Source of the DNA: Massiliimalia sp050943535
Lineage (GTDB): Bacteria; Bacillota; Clostridia; Oscillospirales; Ruminococcaceae
NCBI GenBank assembly: GCA_050943535.1
Contig: JBMNPJ010000008.1
Span: 56,448-120,447, forward strand
Direction: 5' to 3'
Length of the DNA stretch: 64,000 bases
Each line of letters starts with the position of its first letter. Position 1 is the stretch's first letter. The notes beneath the pieces were generated by a model. It was not told where the DNA came from. It worked only from the letters and a program-made list of their open reading frames with translations, and made no database searches. A program made the translations under genes and the position numbers. Below, piece after piece: positions 16,485 to 24,173 of this stretch.

Positions 16485-16615
16485 ACCAACGAAGTCACCT
16501 GTGGTAAGAAAATGTATTACGTTCGTAAGTAGAAACCGTTTGCTATTTCCGCTTTATTGACAGGGTACCAGCGAAGCTGGTGGGGCCGGATCCTATCCGG
16601 TGGTGGCAATCAAAA
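16485..16615. repeat. Degenerate R2-type intergenic repeat
   Basis: The stretch shares TTTCCGCTTTATTGACAGGGTA and the following GCGAAGC/GGTGGGGCCGG blocks with the R2 repeats near 3960-4060, but the left arm is diverged. It lies between the PHP gene terminator and the promoter region of the next oxidoreductase. No gene is seen here. Confidence 0.5.
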
Positions 16616-16628
16616 GATAATAAAAAGT

Positions 16629-16699
16629 TGTTTTAAAACAAGAAATAGAAATATTGACAGAAACTTTGGGCACAATCCCAAATTAATTTATGATATAAT
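16629..16699 (+). promoter_or_regulatory. Regulatory region of the Gfo/Idh gene
   Basis: An extended -10 (TGATATAAT, -10 at 16694-16699) has no good -35. Upstream are a perfect palindrome TTGTTTTAAAACAA (16629-16642) and an inverted repeat TTTGGG...CCCAAA (about 16664-16681). The arrangement suggests control by a DNA-binding regulator of unknown identity. The leader to the ATG at 16826 is about 120 nt. Confidence 0.45.
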
Positions 16700-16825
16700 A
16701 ACTCACAAAGAATGCCTGACAGGTAGAAAACCCACGGGCGTTTACAAAGGTTTTAAAACACACAGGCAGTTTGAAAGAGAGAAGAAGTTTTTAAATTGTC
16801 AATCTAACAAAAGGGGATTTTCGTT

Positions 16826-17911
16826 ATGGAAAAAAGACTGAAAGTGGGCATTATCGGCTGCGGCGGAATTGCTAACGGAAAACATATGCCTTCTTTGAAA
16901 GCAATTGATAAAGTAGATATGGTTGCTTTCTGTGATATTATTGAAGAACGTGCTGTAAAAGCAGCAAAAGAATATGGCGTAGAAGGCGCAAAAGTTTATA
17001 CCGATTATAAAGAACTTTTGAAAGACGAAACCATTGATGTAGTTCATGTTTGTACTCCAAACCGTGCTCATGCAGATATCAGTATTGATGCACTGCATGC
17101 AGGCAAACACGTTATGTGTGAAAAACCAATGGCAAAAACTGCTGCTGATGCAAGACGCATGGTAGAAGCTGCAAAAGAAACCGGCAAAAAACTGACTATC
17201 GGTTATCAGCACCGTCATAAAGTAGAAAGCACCTATTTGAAAAATGTGATTAACCGGGGCGATCTGGGCGATGTTTATTTTGCAGAAGCATTTGCAGTAC
17301 GTCGTCGCGGAACTCCAAACTGGGGCGTATTCCTGAAAGAATATGAACAGGGCGGTGGTCCTCTGATCGATATCGGTACTCACTCTTTGGACTTGACCTT
17401 GTGGCTGATGGATAACTACAAACCAAAAATGGTAGTAGGTACCACCTACAAAAAACTGCCAAACCCAGACTGTGCAAACCCATGGGGTCCTTGGGATGTA
17501 AACCAGCACACTGTAGAAGATTCTGCATTTGGCTTTATCGTAATGGAAAATGGTGCAACCATTATCCTGAAAGCTAGCTGGGCACTGAATACCATCGAAC
17601 CAATTCCGGAAGGCAGCACTGCTCTGTGCGGAACCAAAGCCGGCGCTCAGATTAAAAACGGCGTTAGCATCAACAAAGACGAATTTGGTCACCTGGTTGA
17701 CATTCATCCTGATATGGCAGCTGGCGGCGTAGCATTCTATGACGGTGTGGAAGAAACTCCTGCTGTTACTGAAGCAAGACGCTGGATTGACGCAATCTTG
17801 AATGACACCGATCCTCTGGTAAAACCGGAACAGGCTTGTGTTGTATCTGAAATTCTGGAAGCAATTTATACTTCCGCAAAAACCGGCAAACCAGTTTATT
17901 TTAATGACTGA
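16826..17911 (+). CDS. Gfo/Idh/MocA-family oxidoreductase
   Basis: The 361-residue protein has the N-terminal NAD(P) motif GIIGCGGIANGKHMPSL, the family EKP motif in CEKPMAK (near 93) and the catalytic His region IDIGTHSLDL (near 185). Such enzymes oxidise or reduce C3-C5 of sugars or inositols. The substrate is unknown. Codon use is narrow, as in highly expressed genes. A terminator separates it from a second, divergent family member downstream, so the two may form a partly attenuated unit for one sugar pathway. Confidence 0.9.
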   Translation: MEKRLKVGIIGCGGIANGKHMPSLKAIDKVDMVAFCDIIEERAVKAAKEYGVEGAKVYTDYKELLKDETIDVVHVCTPNRAHADISIDALHAGKHVMCEKPMAKTAADARRMVEAAKETGKKLTIGYQHRHKVESTYLKNVINRGDLGDVYFAEAFAVRRRGTPNWGVFLKEYEQGGGPLIDIGTHSLDLTLWLMDNYKPKMVVGTTYKKLPNPDCANPWGPWDVNQHTVEDSAFGFIVMENGATIILKASWALNTIEPIPEGSTALCGTKAGAQIKNGVSINKDEFGHLVDIHPDMAAGGVAFYDGVEETPAVTEARRWIDAILNDTDPLVKPEQACVVSEILEAIYTSAKTGKPVYFND

Positions 17912-17925
17912 TTAACAGAAAAACC

Positions 17926-17962
17926 GTGTGCCGGAGTCCTTGGATTCCGGCACACATTTTTA
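17926..17962 (+). terminator. Terminator between the two Gfo/Idh genes
   Basis: GTGTGCCGGA (17926-17935) pairs with TCCGGCACAC (17946-17955), then ATTTTTATTTT. It would lower expression of the downstream gene. Confidence 0.82.
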
Positions 17963-18001
17963 TTTTCACAGAAAACGGAAAATAGGGAAAGGAAATTTAT
18001 C

Positions 18002-18970
18002 ATGAATGTTGCAATGATTAGCTCCTGGCATGTACATGCAAAAGGATATGCAGAAGAACTGAAAAAACAGCCTAACGTAACCATCACTGCCGTATGGGAT
18101 GAAGACCCAGAAGCAGGAGAAGCTTGGGCAAAAGAACTGGGCTGCAAATACTGCCCAGATTATGACGCAATTTTGGCTGACCCAACCATTGACGGAATTG
18201 CAATGGTTGCTAAAACCGTAGATCATGGTGAAATGCTTTTAAAAGCTGCAAATGCAGGAAAACATATTTTCACTGAAAAAGTACTGACCATCACCAGTGA
18301 AGAAGCTTATGCAATTCGGGATGCAGTAAATAAAAACAATGTGATCCTCACAATCTCTTATCCTCATCAGTGCCGTCCTGAAATTTTGTTTGCGAAAAAA
18401 ATGATGGATGAAGGTGCATTGGGTCAGATCACTTATGCTCGTATCCGCAATGTACATAACGGAAGCAGCGCTGGATGGCTGCCGCCTCATTTCTATGATG
18501 CTGCACAGTGCGGCGGCGGTGCTATGATGGACTTGGGTGCACATCCAATGTATCTGCTCAACTGGTTCTTAGGAAAACCGGTTTCTGTTCAGTCCTGCTT
18601 TACCAAAGTAACTGGAAAACCAGTAGAAGACAACGCAGTTTCTGTTTTGTCTTATGCAAACGGTGCAATCGGTGTTTCTGAAACCGGTTTTGTTTCTCAG
18701 GACAATCCTTTCACCTTGGAACTGAGCGGTACCAAAGGTGCATTGATGGTACACGGAAACAAAGTTTCCTATGCAAATGATGCTACTGAAAACCAGTGGG
18801 TAGAAGCAACAGATCTGCCAGAAAAATGGCCTGATCCAATTGAACAGTGGGTTGGAGCAGTAACCGAAGGCAAAGAAAACCATCTGGGAATTGATGCAGC
18901 AGTTGCCCTGACCGAAACCATGGAAGGCGCATACAAAGCCTATGAATCCAAGGCAACCTATGAATTCTAA
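18002..18970 (+). CDS. Gfo/Idh/MocA-family oxidoreductase with EKV in place of EKP
   Basis: The 322-residue protein has a shortened Rossmann start (MNVAMISSWHVHAKGYAEEL) without the usual GxGxxG. It has FTEKVLTI where family members have EKP, and MMDLGAHPMYLL at the catalytic His region. The Lys remains, but the Pro that usually shapes the nicotinamide site is Val. It could be an active enzyme with altered cofactor handling or a partner of the preceding oxidoreductase. AAAGGAAA lies upstream of the ATG, and a strong terminator follows. Confidence 0.85.
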   Translation: MNVAMISSWHVHAKGYAEELKKQPNVTITAVWDEDPEAGEAWAKELGCKYCPDYDAILADPTIDGIAMVAKTVDHGEMLLKAANAGKHIFTEKVLTITSEEAYAIRDAVNKNNVILTISYPHQCRPEILFAKKMMDEGALGQITYARIRNVHNGSSAGWLPPHFYDAAQCGGGAMMDLGAHPMYLLNWFLGKPVSVQSCFTKVTGKPVEDNAVSVLSYANGAIGVSETGFVSQDNPFTLELSGTKGALMVHGNKVSYANDATENQWVEATDLPEKWPDPIEQWVGAVTEGKENHLGIDAAVALTETMEGAYKAYESKATYEF

Positions 18971-18991
18971 TTGAGAATACAGAATAAAAAA

Positions 18992-19026
18992 CAGGAGAGA
19001 CTTTTTTAGTCTCTCCTGCTTTTTTA
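18992..19026 (+). terminator. Terminator after the second Gfo/Idh gene
   Basis: CAGGAGAGAC (18992-19001) pairs with GTCTCTCCTG (19009-19018), followed by CTTTTTTATTTT. Confidence 0.88.
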
Positions 19027-19068
19027 TTTTTGTTTTATTTACCGAGTACCGTAAAACATCAATCGGTC

Positions 19069-19587
19069 TTATACAGTTTCCGGTTCCGGATAGGTTTCGC
19101 CAAAGGTTTCTACAGTTACTTTGGTCATAACCTGATCTTCATAAGGTTTATCCATCCGGTTGCGGTCTACAGAAACAATTCGCTGAGCTTCTTCCATTCC
19201 TTCGATCACTTTACCGAAAGCAGCATACTGACCGTCCAGGTGAGGAGCATCATCCACCATGATGAAGAACTGGGAACCAGCGCTGTCTGGATGCATCGCT
19301 CTTGCCATGGAGATCACACCGGTGGTGTGTTTTAAATCGTTTTTGAATCCGTTTCTGGAAAATTCCCCTTTAATGTGATAGCCAGGACCGCCGGTGCCTA
19401 CGCCGTTAGGGTCGCCGCCCTGAATCATAAATCCCGGAATTACACGGTGGAAAATAACACCGTCATAAAATCCTTTTTTTACCAGAGAGATAAAGTTATT
19501 TACGGTGTTTGGCGCAATTTCAGGATACAGTTCTACTTTCATTACTGCGCCGGAATTGGTTTGAATGGTAACGATTGGATTTTGCAT
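19069..19587 (-). CDS. Peptidyl-prolyl cis-trans isomerase, cyclophilin type
   Basis: The 172-residue cytoplasmic cyclophilin shows the catalytic segment IFHRVIPGFMIQGGDP (Arg at the active site), SMARA...GSQFFI and HLDGQYAAFGKV. It catalyses proline isomerisation during folding. There is no signal peptide. The ATG at 19587 is preferred because AAGGAAG is six bases upstream; an ATG two codons earlier touches that site. It follows the cupin gene by about 40 bp with no terminator between them. Confidence 0.94.
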   Translation of the reverse strand: MQNPIVTIQTNSGAVMKVELYPEIAPNTVNNFISLVKKGFYDGVIFHRVIPGFMIQGGDPNGVGTGGPGYHIKGEFSRNGFKNDLKHTTGVISMARAMHPDSAGSQFFIMVDDAPHLDGQYAAFGKVIEGMEEAQRIVSVDRNRMDKPYEDQVMTKVTVETFGETYPEPETV

Positions 19588-19629
19588 GATCATCTTCCTT
19601 TTTTGTTTCAGTGTTTATTGTTGTGATAT

Positions 19630-19977
19630 TCAGCTTTTAATAATCAGAGCCATAAATACCAGGTCAGTGTCTCCGGTATTGTCCAGACCATGACCTTTTC
19701 CGTCTGGACAGAAGGTAACATCGCCGGCAGCTACTGGGATATTCGCTTCATGATTGTCGTTGTAGCTGCCTTCGCCGGAAAGGATATAATAGGTTTCGGT
19801 TTCGCCATGATGTTCGTGATAACCCAGAGTACATCCCGGTTCAATGGTAACTTTTGCGTAAAGGCCGCATTTGCCGTTTAACTGCTGTTCGTCAAGCAGA
19901 CGTTCAATCAGAACATGACCTTTTCCGCCAGCCATATTTTCTACCCGTTCTACGGTTCTTTCATTTTTTGAAGACAT
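19630..19977 (-). CDS. Cupin-domain protein
   Basis: The 115-residue single cupin shows motif 1 LGYHEHHGETETYYILSGEG (His, His, Glu metal ligands) and motif 2 with PDGKGHGLDN (second His). It is a small metal-binding beta barrel of unknown ligand, probably cytoplasmic. The start at 19977 follows AGGAGG with good spacing; a frame eight codons longer has no such site. It is the first gene of a two-gene unit with cyclophilin. Confidence 0.85.
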   Translation of the reverse strand: MSSKNERTVERVENMAGGKGHVLIERLLDEQQLNGKCGLYAKVTIEPGCTLGYHEHHGETETYYILSGEGSYNDNHEANIPVAAGDVTFCPDGKGHGLDNTGDTDLVFMALIIKS

Positions 19978-20097
19978 AAAAACTCCTCCTGACATCGTCA
20001 TATTTCTATTTTATTGTACTATATGAATGAGTGTTTTACAATGGGATAACTGTAAACTTTTGTGTATGTCGACCGTTGCCAATTGTCAGAGTAGTTC

Positions 20098-20126
20098 TTG
20101 ACAGGAAAAACCAGTTGTGCTATAGT
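20098..20126 (+). promoter_or_regulatory. Promoter of the ABC-F leader
   Basis: TTGACA (20098-20103), 17 bp, TATAGT (20121-20126). The leader to the ABC-F start codon is about 265 nt. Confidence 0.8.
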
Positions 20127-20132
20127 TAACCT

Positions 20133-20376
20133 TAGTTTGAGTGTGATCTCAAATGGAATAGAATGATAAAAGGAGCGGAACAGGCTTGCATATTTCTTGC
20201 TGATTGGTTTTTGTACACAAAAGAAGTGATTCTTACAATGCGCGGGGACTGCCGTGCATGGTTTTGTGTGCCCAAATTGCAGGAAAGTGCTGTGTCTTGG
20301 TGTCCGCTTTTATGGATTGATAGAATCCTTTTTGGTATTGCGGTCTGCGGGAACAGGTTTCCTGCAGACTTTTTTA
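20133..20376 (+). ncRNA. Attenuator leader of the ABC-F gene
   Basis: The leader ends in a terminator: GTCTGC-GGAA against TTCC-GCAGAC at 20343-20369 and TTTTTT after it, directly before the ribosome site of the ABC-F gene. Short upstream frames exist, for example a 20-codon ATG frame at 20258-20320 behind GGGGA. This is the layout of ribosome-mediated attenuation that controls several antibiotic-resistance ABC-F genes: a drug-stalled ribosome in an upstream frame changes the fold and allows read-through. The exact frame used and the antiterminator are not established. Confidence 0.6.
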
Positions 20377-20398
20377 CTTAAAAAAGGAGTGACGTGCC

Positions 20399-21994
20399 AT
20401 GTCTTTGATTCATATTTCAGATTTAACCTTTGCTTATGATGGGAGTTATGAACCGGTTTTTCAGAATGTATCCTTTCAGATTGATACAGACTGGAAACTG
20501 GGGTTTATTGGACGAAACGGCAGAGGGAAAACCACCTTTTTAAATTTGCTTATGGGGAAATACCCCTATTCCGGGACCATCTCTGCCTCTGTTTCCTTTG
20601 ATTATTTCCCATTTCCGGTGCTTCATCAGGAGCAGAATACTTTGGAAGTGGTAAAGAATATTGTAGCACCTTTCCGGCAATGGGAACAGCAGATGGAACA
20701 GCTGCTGGCAGATGGTTCTGATCAGGCTTTGGAACAATACGGAACGGTGCTGGAATTGTATATGCAGCATGACGGATATACCATTGACGAACTGATTGAG
20801 CGGGAAATCCGCAAACTGGACGTAACGCCAGAGGTGCTTTCCCGTCCCTTTGAAACCCTGAGCAATGGAGAACGAACCAAACTGATGCTGGCGGCATTGT
20901 TTTTGAAGAAAAACAATTTTCTTTTGATTGATGAACCTACCAATCATTTGGACCGATACGGCAGAGAGGTGATGGGGCGTTATCTATCCGGGAAAAGCGG
21001 ATTTATTCTGGTATCCCATGACCGTTATTTGCTGGATCAGGTGGTGGATCATGTGCTGTCCATTAATTTAGCCAATATTGAGATTCAGCGGGGGAACTAT
21101 TCTTCCTGGAGTGAAAATAAGCGGCGGCAGGATGCTTATGAACTGTCAGAAAACGAAAAACTGAAAAAGGAAATTCACCGTATGGCAGAATCCGCCGCTC
21201 GTACTGCCGGATGGTCACAGGAACTGGAAAAGACAAAAATTGGGACTCATGCGGCGGACAGAGGATTTATCGGCCATAAATCCGCCAAGATGATGAAGCG
21301 GGCAAAGGCGGTAGAGCTGCGCCGGCAACGAGCTATGGATGAAAAATCCCAGCTTCTCAAAAATCTGGAGCAGGCAGATACCTTAAAGATGAATCTTTTG
21401 GAATACCACAAGCAGAAACTGCTGGAATGCGCGGATTTAACGTTGTTTTACGGGGAGAAGCCAGTGTGCGGTCCGGTTCGTTTTCAGCTCAACCAGGGAG
21501 AGCGCATTGCGCTTCACGGGAAAAACGGATGCGGAAAATCCACATTGCTCCGTCTGTTGGGAGGAATCCAGCCTATTTCTTACACGGGAACTTTGTTGAA
21601 AGGGAGCGGGCTGATTATCTCCTACGTTTCTCAGGATACTTCCTTTTTGCGGGGAAATTTAAAAGACTTTGCCCAGAGCCTGCAGATTGACGAAAGCTTG
21701 TTCAAAGCAATTTTAAGAAAACTGGATTTTACCAGAGGCCAGTTTGAGAAAAACATGGAGGATTTCAGCGGAGGGCAGAAGAAAAAAGTGCTGATTGCCG
21801 CCAGTCTGTCCCAGAAGGCCCATTTGTATTTGTGGGACGAACCGTTAAACTTTGTGGACATTCTTTCCCGCGTACAGATTGAGGAACTGATTTTAGAGTA
21901 TCAGCCTACCATGATTTTTGTGGAGCACGACCGGGTATTTGAGGAAAAGGTAGCCACCAAAATGATTTCTTTGGACCAATCAAATTTCCTGTAA
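20399..21994 (+). CDS. ABC-F ribosomal protection protein, Lsa-like
   Basis: The 531-residue soluble protein has two ATPase domains and no membrane segments. Domain 1 has Walker A GRNGRGKTT, signature LSNGERTKL and LLIDEPTNHLD. Domain 2 has GKNGCGKST, FSGGQKKKV and LWDEPLNFVD. The linker between them is long and basic and contains HKSAKMMKRAK, typical of the Lsa/Vga group. Lsa proteins enter the ribosomal E site and displace lincosamides, streptogramin A and pleuromutilins. Which drugs this one covers cannot be told. It has its own promoter, attenuator-like leader and terminator. Confidence 0.87.
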   Translation: MSLIHISDLTFAYDGSYEPVFQNVSFQIDTDWKLGFIGRNGRGKTTFLNLLMGKYPYSGTISASVSFDYFPFPVLHQEQNTLEVVKNIVAPFRQWEQQMEQLLADGSDQALEQYGTVLELYMQHDGYTIDELIEREIRKLDVTPEVLSRPFETLSNGERTKLMLAALFLKKNNFLLIDEPTNHLDRYGREVMGRYLSGKSGFILVSHDRYLLDQVVDHVLSINLANIEIQRGNYSSWSENKRRQDAYELSENEKLKKEIHRMAESAARTAGWSQELEKTKIGTHAADRGFIGHKSAKMMKRAKAVELRRQRAMDEKSQLLKNLEQADTLKMNLLEYHKQKLLECADLTLFYGEKPVCGPVRFQLNQGERIALHGKNGCGKSTLLRLLGGIQPISYTGTLLKGSGLIISYVSQDTSFLRGNLKDFAQSLQIDESLFKAILRKLDFTRGQFEKNMEDFSGGQKKKVLIAASLSQKAHLYLWDEPLNFVDILSRVQIEELILEYQPTMIFVEHDRVFEEKVATKMISLDQSNFL

Positions 21995-22000
21995 ATCGTA

Positions 22001-22057
22001 AAACTCCGGCATCTTTTGAGCGTGGTTAACGCTCAAAAGATGCCGGAGTTTTTATTT
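22001..22057. terminator. Bidirectional terminator between the ABC-F and GH13 genes
   Basis: A stem of about 22 bp (AAACTCCGGCATCTTTTGAG and its complement, 22001-22052) is followed by TTTTATTTATTTTTT on the plus strand. Confidence 0.88.
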
Positions 22058-22113
22058 ATTTTTTGCAAATATTTGTTTCATTCATTTCCCAGGTGTTCTG
22101 TTTATTGTTTTTC

Positions 22114-23997
22114 CTAGGATTCTTGAGGCAACGTTTCTTTCAACAAAACAAATCCGCAATGGTTTAAAACAATTTGATTGCCCAGCTGCTTTCCGTTGTG
22201 AAGCATCAATACTTCAAAGTTTGTGAAAGAACGGAACCGGTCGCCCCGAACGCTGACAATACCGTACAGCTTCTCATTGCCCAGCTGCCGGCTGAAAGCG
22301 AATACGCCGTCTTCTTCACAGACAATCTGGATATCCCCAGTTTGCAGAGCGGGATAGGATACTTTCAGCTGAGACAGTTCCTGGTAAAATTCCAGCAAGT
22401 CCACATTGATGCTGTCCCATGGGAAATATCTCCGGTTAAAGGGGTCTTCAAATCCTTCGCTTCCCGCTTCATCCCCGTAGTAAATGCAGGCGCTTCCCGG
22501 CAGGGTAAACTGCAGGAAAGAAGCTGCTTTCAGCTTTTCAATGGCCCGTTTTTTCTGTTCTGAAGTCAGTTTTGCATATGCCTTTTCGTCACGGGTAATG
22601 TTGAAGTTTTCTGTGCCGAAAACAGTTAAAATCCGCATGGTGTCATGGGTGGACAGGGAGTTCATCACACAGTCCAGCACTGGTTTCGGGTAATTTTCTG
22701 CCAGAGTCATGACAGTATCAGACAGCTGGCCTGCAGAACGATCCCCTTGAATAAAGCCGATAATGCTGTCTTTATAAGGGTAGTTCATAACAGAGTCCAG
22801 TTCCTTTGCGGTGAAGTATTTCCGACGGACACCGTAGCTGATTTTGTTGGAAGCATCCTCCCAAACTTCTCCGATGACTAAACTTTCTTCTTTGATCTTT
22901 TTGACTTCTTCATGAAGCAGGATGATGAATTCATCCGGCAATTCATCCGCTACATCCAGACGGAATCCGTCTGCGCCAGCCTTCAACCAGTGACGGATGA
23001 CGCTGTCCTCGGAACGGATGATAAAATCCAGATACCCCTCATTCATTTCGTTGGTGCAGGGGAGGGTGTCAATGCCCCACCAGGAAGTATATTCCTGAGG
23101 GTTGTTGGGATTAAACTGGAACCAGGAACGGTAAGGGGAGTCAGGATGGTGATAGGCGCCGTTTCCAAAGACATTATTTTTGTCAAAATAGATGCTGTTG
23201 CTGCCGGTATGGGAGAAAACAACATCCAAAATGACCTTCATGCCCAGTTTATGAGCAGCTTCGCACAATTCTTTAAAATCTTCCTCAGTACCCAGCATCG
23301 GGTCAATGCGAAGATAGTCCGCTGTATCATACCGATGGTTGGAATATGCCATGAAGATGGGATTTAAATACAGGATGGATACATTCAGCTGTGCAATGTA
23401 AGGGAGTTTTTCGATAATACCCTGTAAATTTCCCCCGAAGAAGTCATTGTTCTGAACAATTCCGTTGCAGTCTGGATAGTAAATAGGAACGTCGTGGGGA
23501 TTGTCATGCATATGAAACGGCTGCAGCTTATTCGTGGTGTCACAGGTGCCTTTGCCGTAAAAGCGGTCAGGGAAAATCTGATACATTACTTTACCCTGAA
23601 ATGCTTTTGGTGTCTCATAGTTTTTATCAAAACAGGTGAGCTGCCACTGTTCCCCCCGGCTGGTGCTGGTGTCATGAGAGCCATCTTTAAATACATTAAA
23701 GGTAGAATTAGGGGTTTGAATGGTAAAATAGTAAAAATACAAATTACATTCAGACAGGGAAAAAGTGCACTGATATATTTTGTAATCCTCCGCGGATTTT
23801 TCCCCTTCTACGCTGCGAACATATTCCATAGGAATGGTGCAGCTGAAGGTGCGGTCATCTGATTCAATACAGAGAAGCACTTGAGAAAAAACAACCTCAT
23901 TGGAAATTTCTATCCGAATGGTACAGGGTTCGTCTTGTCGAATGCATCCAAAAGGCTGTTTATATTGTTCGGATTTGCTGTCGTAACGAATAAGCAT
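22114..23997 (-). CDS. GH13 maltodextrin hydrolase (neopullulanase/cyclomaltodextrinase type)
   Basis: The 627-residue protein has an N-terminal beta domain (about residues 1-120) and the GH13 barrel. The barrel motifs are DVVFSHTG (region I), GFRLDVADE (region II, nucleophile Asp), VIGEVWED (region III, acid Glu) and STHDT (region IV, transition-state Asp). The N-domain plus GFRLDVADE matches cyclomaltodextrinase/neopullulanase/maltogenic amylase. It lacks a signal peptide, so it would act on imported or glycogen-derived maltodextrins in the cytoplasm. The ATG at 23997 is chosen as the family-like start; a 13-codon longer frame exists. It lies downstream of glgP but past a terminator. Confidence 0.9.
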   Translation of the reverse strand: MLIRYDSKSEQYKQPFGCIRQDEPCTIRIEISNEVVFSQVLLCIESDDRTFSCTIPMEYVRSVEGEKSAEDYKIYQCTFSLSECNLYFYYFTIQTPNSTFNVFKDGSHDTSTSRGEQWQLTCFDKNYETPKAFQGKVMYQIFPDRFYGKGTCDTTNKLQPFHMHDNPHDVPIYYPDCNGIVQNNDFFGGNLQGIIEKLPYIAQLNVSILYLNPIFMAYSNHRYDTADYLRIDPMLGTEEDFKELCEAAHKLGMKVILDVVFSHTGSNSIYFDKNNVFGNGAYHHPDSPYRSWFQFNPNNPQEYTSWWGIDTLPCTNEMNEGYLDFIIRSEDSVIRHWLKAGADGFRLDVADELPDEFIILLHEEVKKIKEESLVIGEVWEDASNKISYGVRRKYFTAKELDSVMNYPYKDSIIGFIQGDRSAGQLSDTVMTLAENYPKPVLDCVMNSLSTHDTMRILTVFGTENFNITRDEKAYAKLTSEQKKRAIEKLKAASFLQFTLPGSACIYYGDEAGSEGFEDPFNRRYFPWDSINVDLLEFYQELSQLKVSYPALQTGDIQIVCEEDGVFAFSRQLGNEKLYGIVSVRGDRFRSFTNFEVLMLHNGKQLGNQIVLNHCGFVLLKETLPQES

Positions 23998-24077
23998 GAT
24001 TCTTATAATTCCTTTCTTAGGTTTTGGTGATAACAATAGTTTCAGTAATGTTCGTCAATTCAGCAATGGATGTCTGC

Positions 24078-24115
24078 AAAAAGGCAGGAACATGGTGGTT
24101 CCTGCCTTTTTCATG
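24078..24115 (-). terminator. Terminator of glgP
   Basis: AAAAAGGCAGGAAC (24078-24091) pairs with GTTCCTGCCTTTTT (24098-24111). It is symmetric enough to act on the minus strand after glgP. Confidence 0.85.
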
Positions 24116-24173
24116 GTAGTTCAATCAACGGGAGAATCGTACAGTAAATTTTTATTTACGTAAATATTATTAT

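Noticed and set aside
16557..16841. 94-codon frame before the Gfo/Idh gene
   Set aside because: It starts in the degenerate repeat, covers the promoter region and overlaps the true start of the downstream gene.
20163..20381. 72-codon frame in the ABC-F leader as a real gene
   Set aside because: It runs through the terminator hairpin, lacks a usable ribosome site and has no recognisable features; only shorter upstream frames are plausible.
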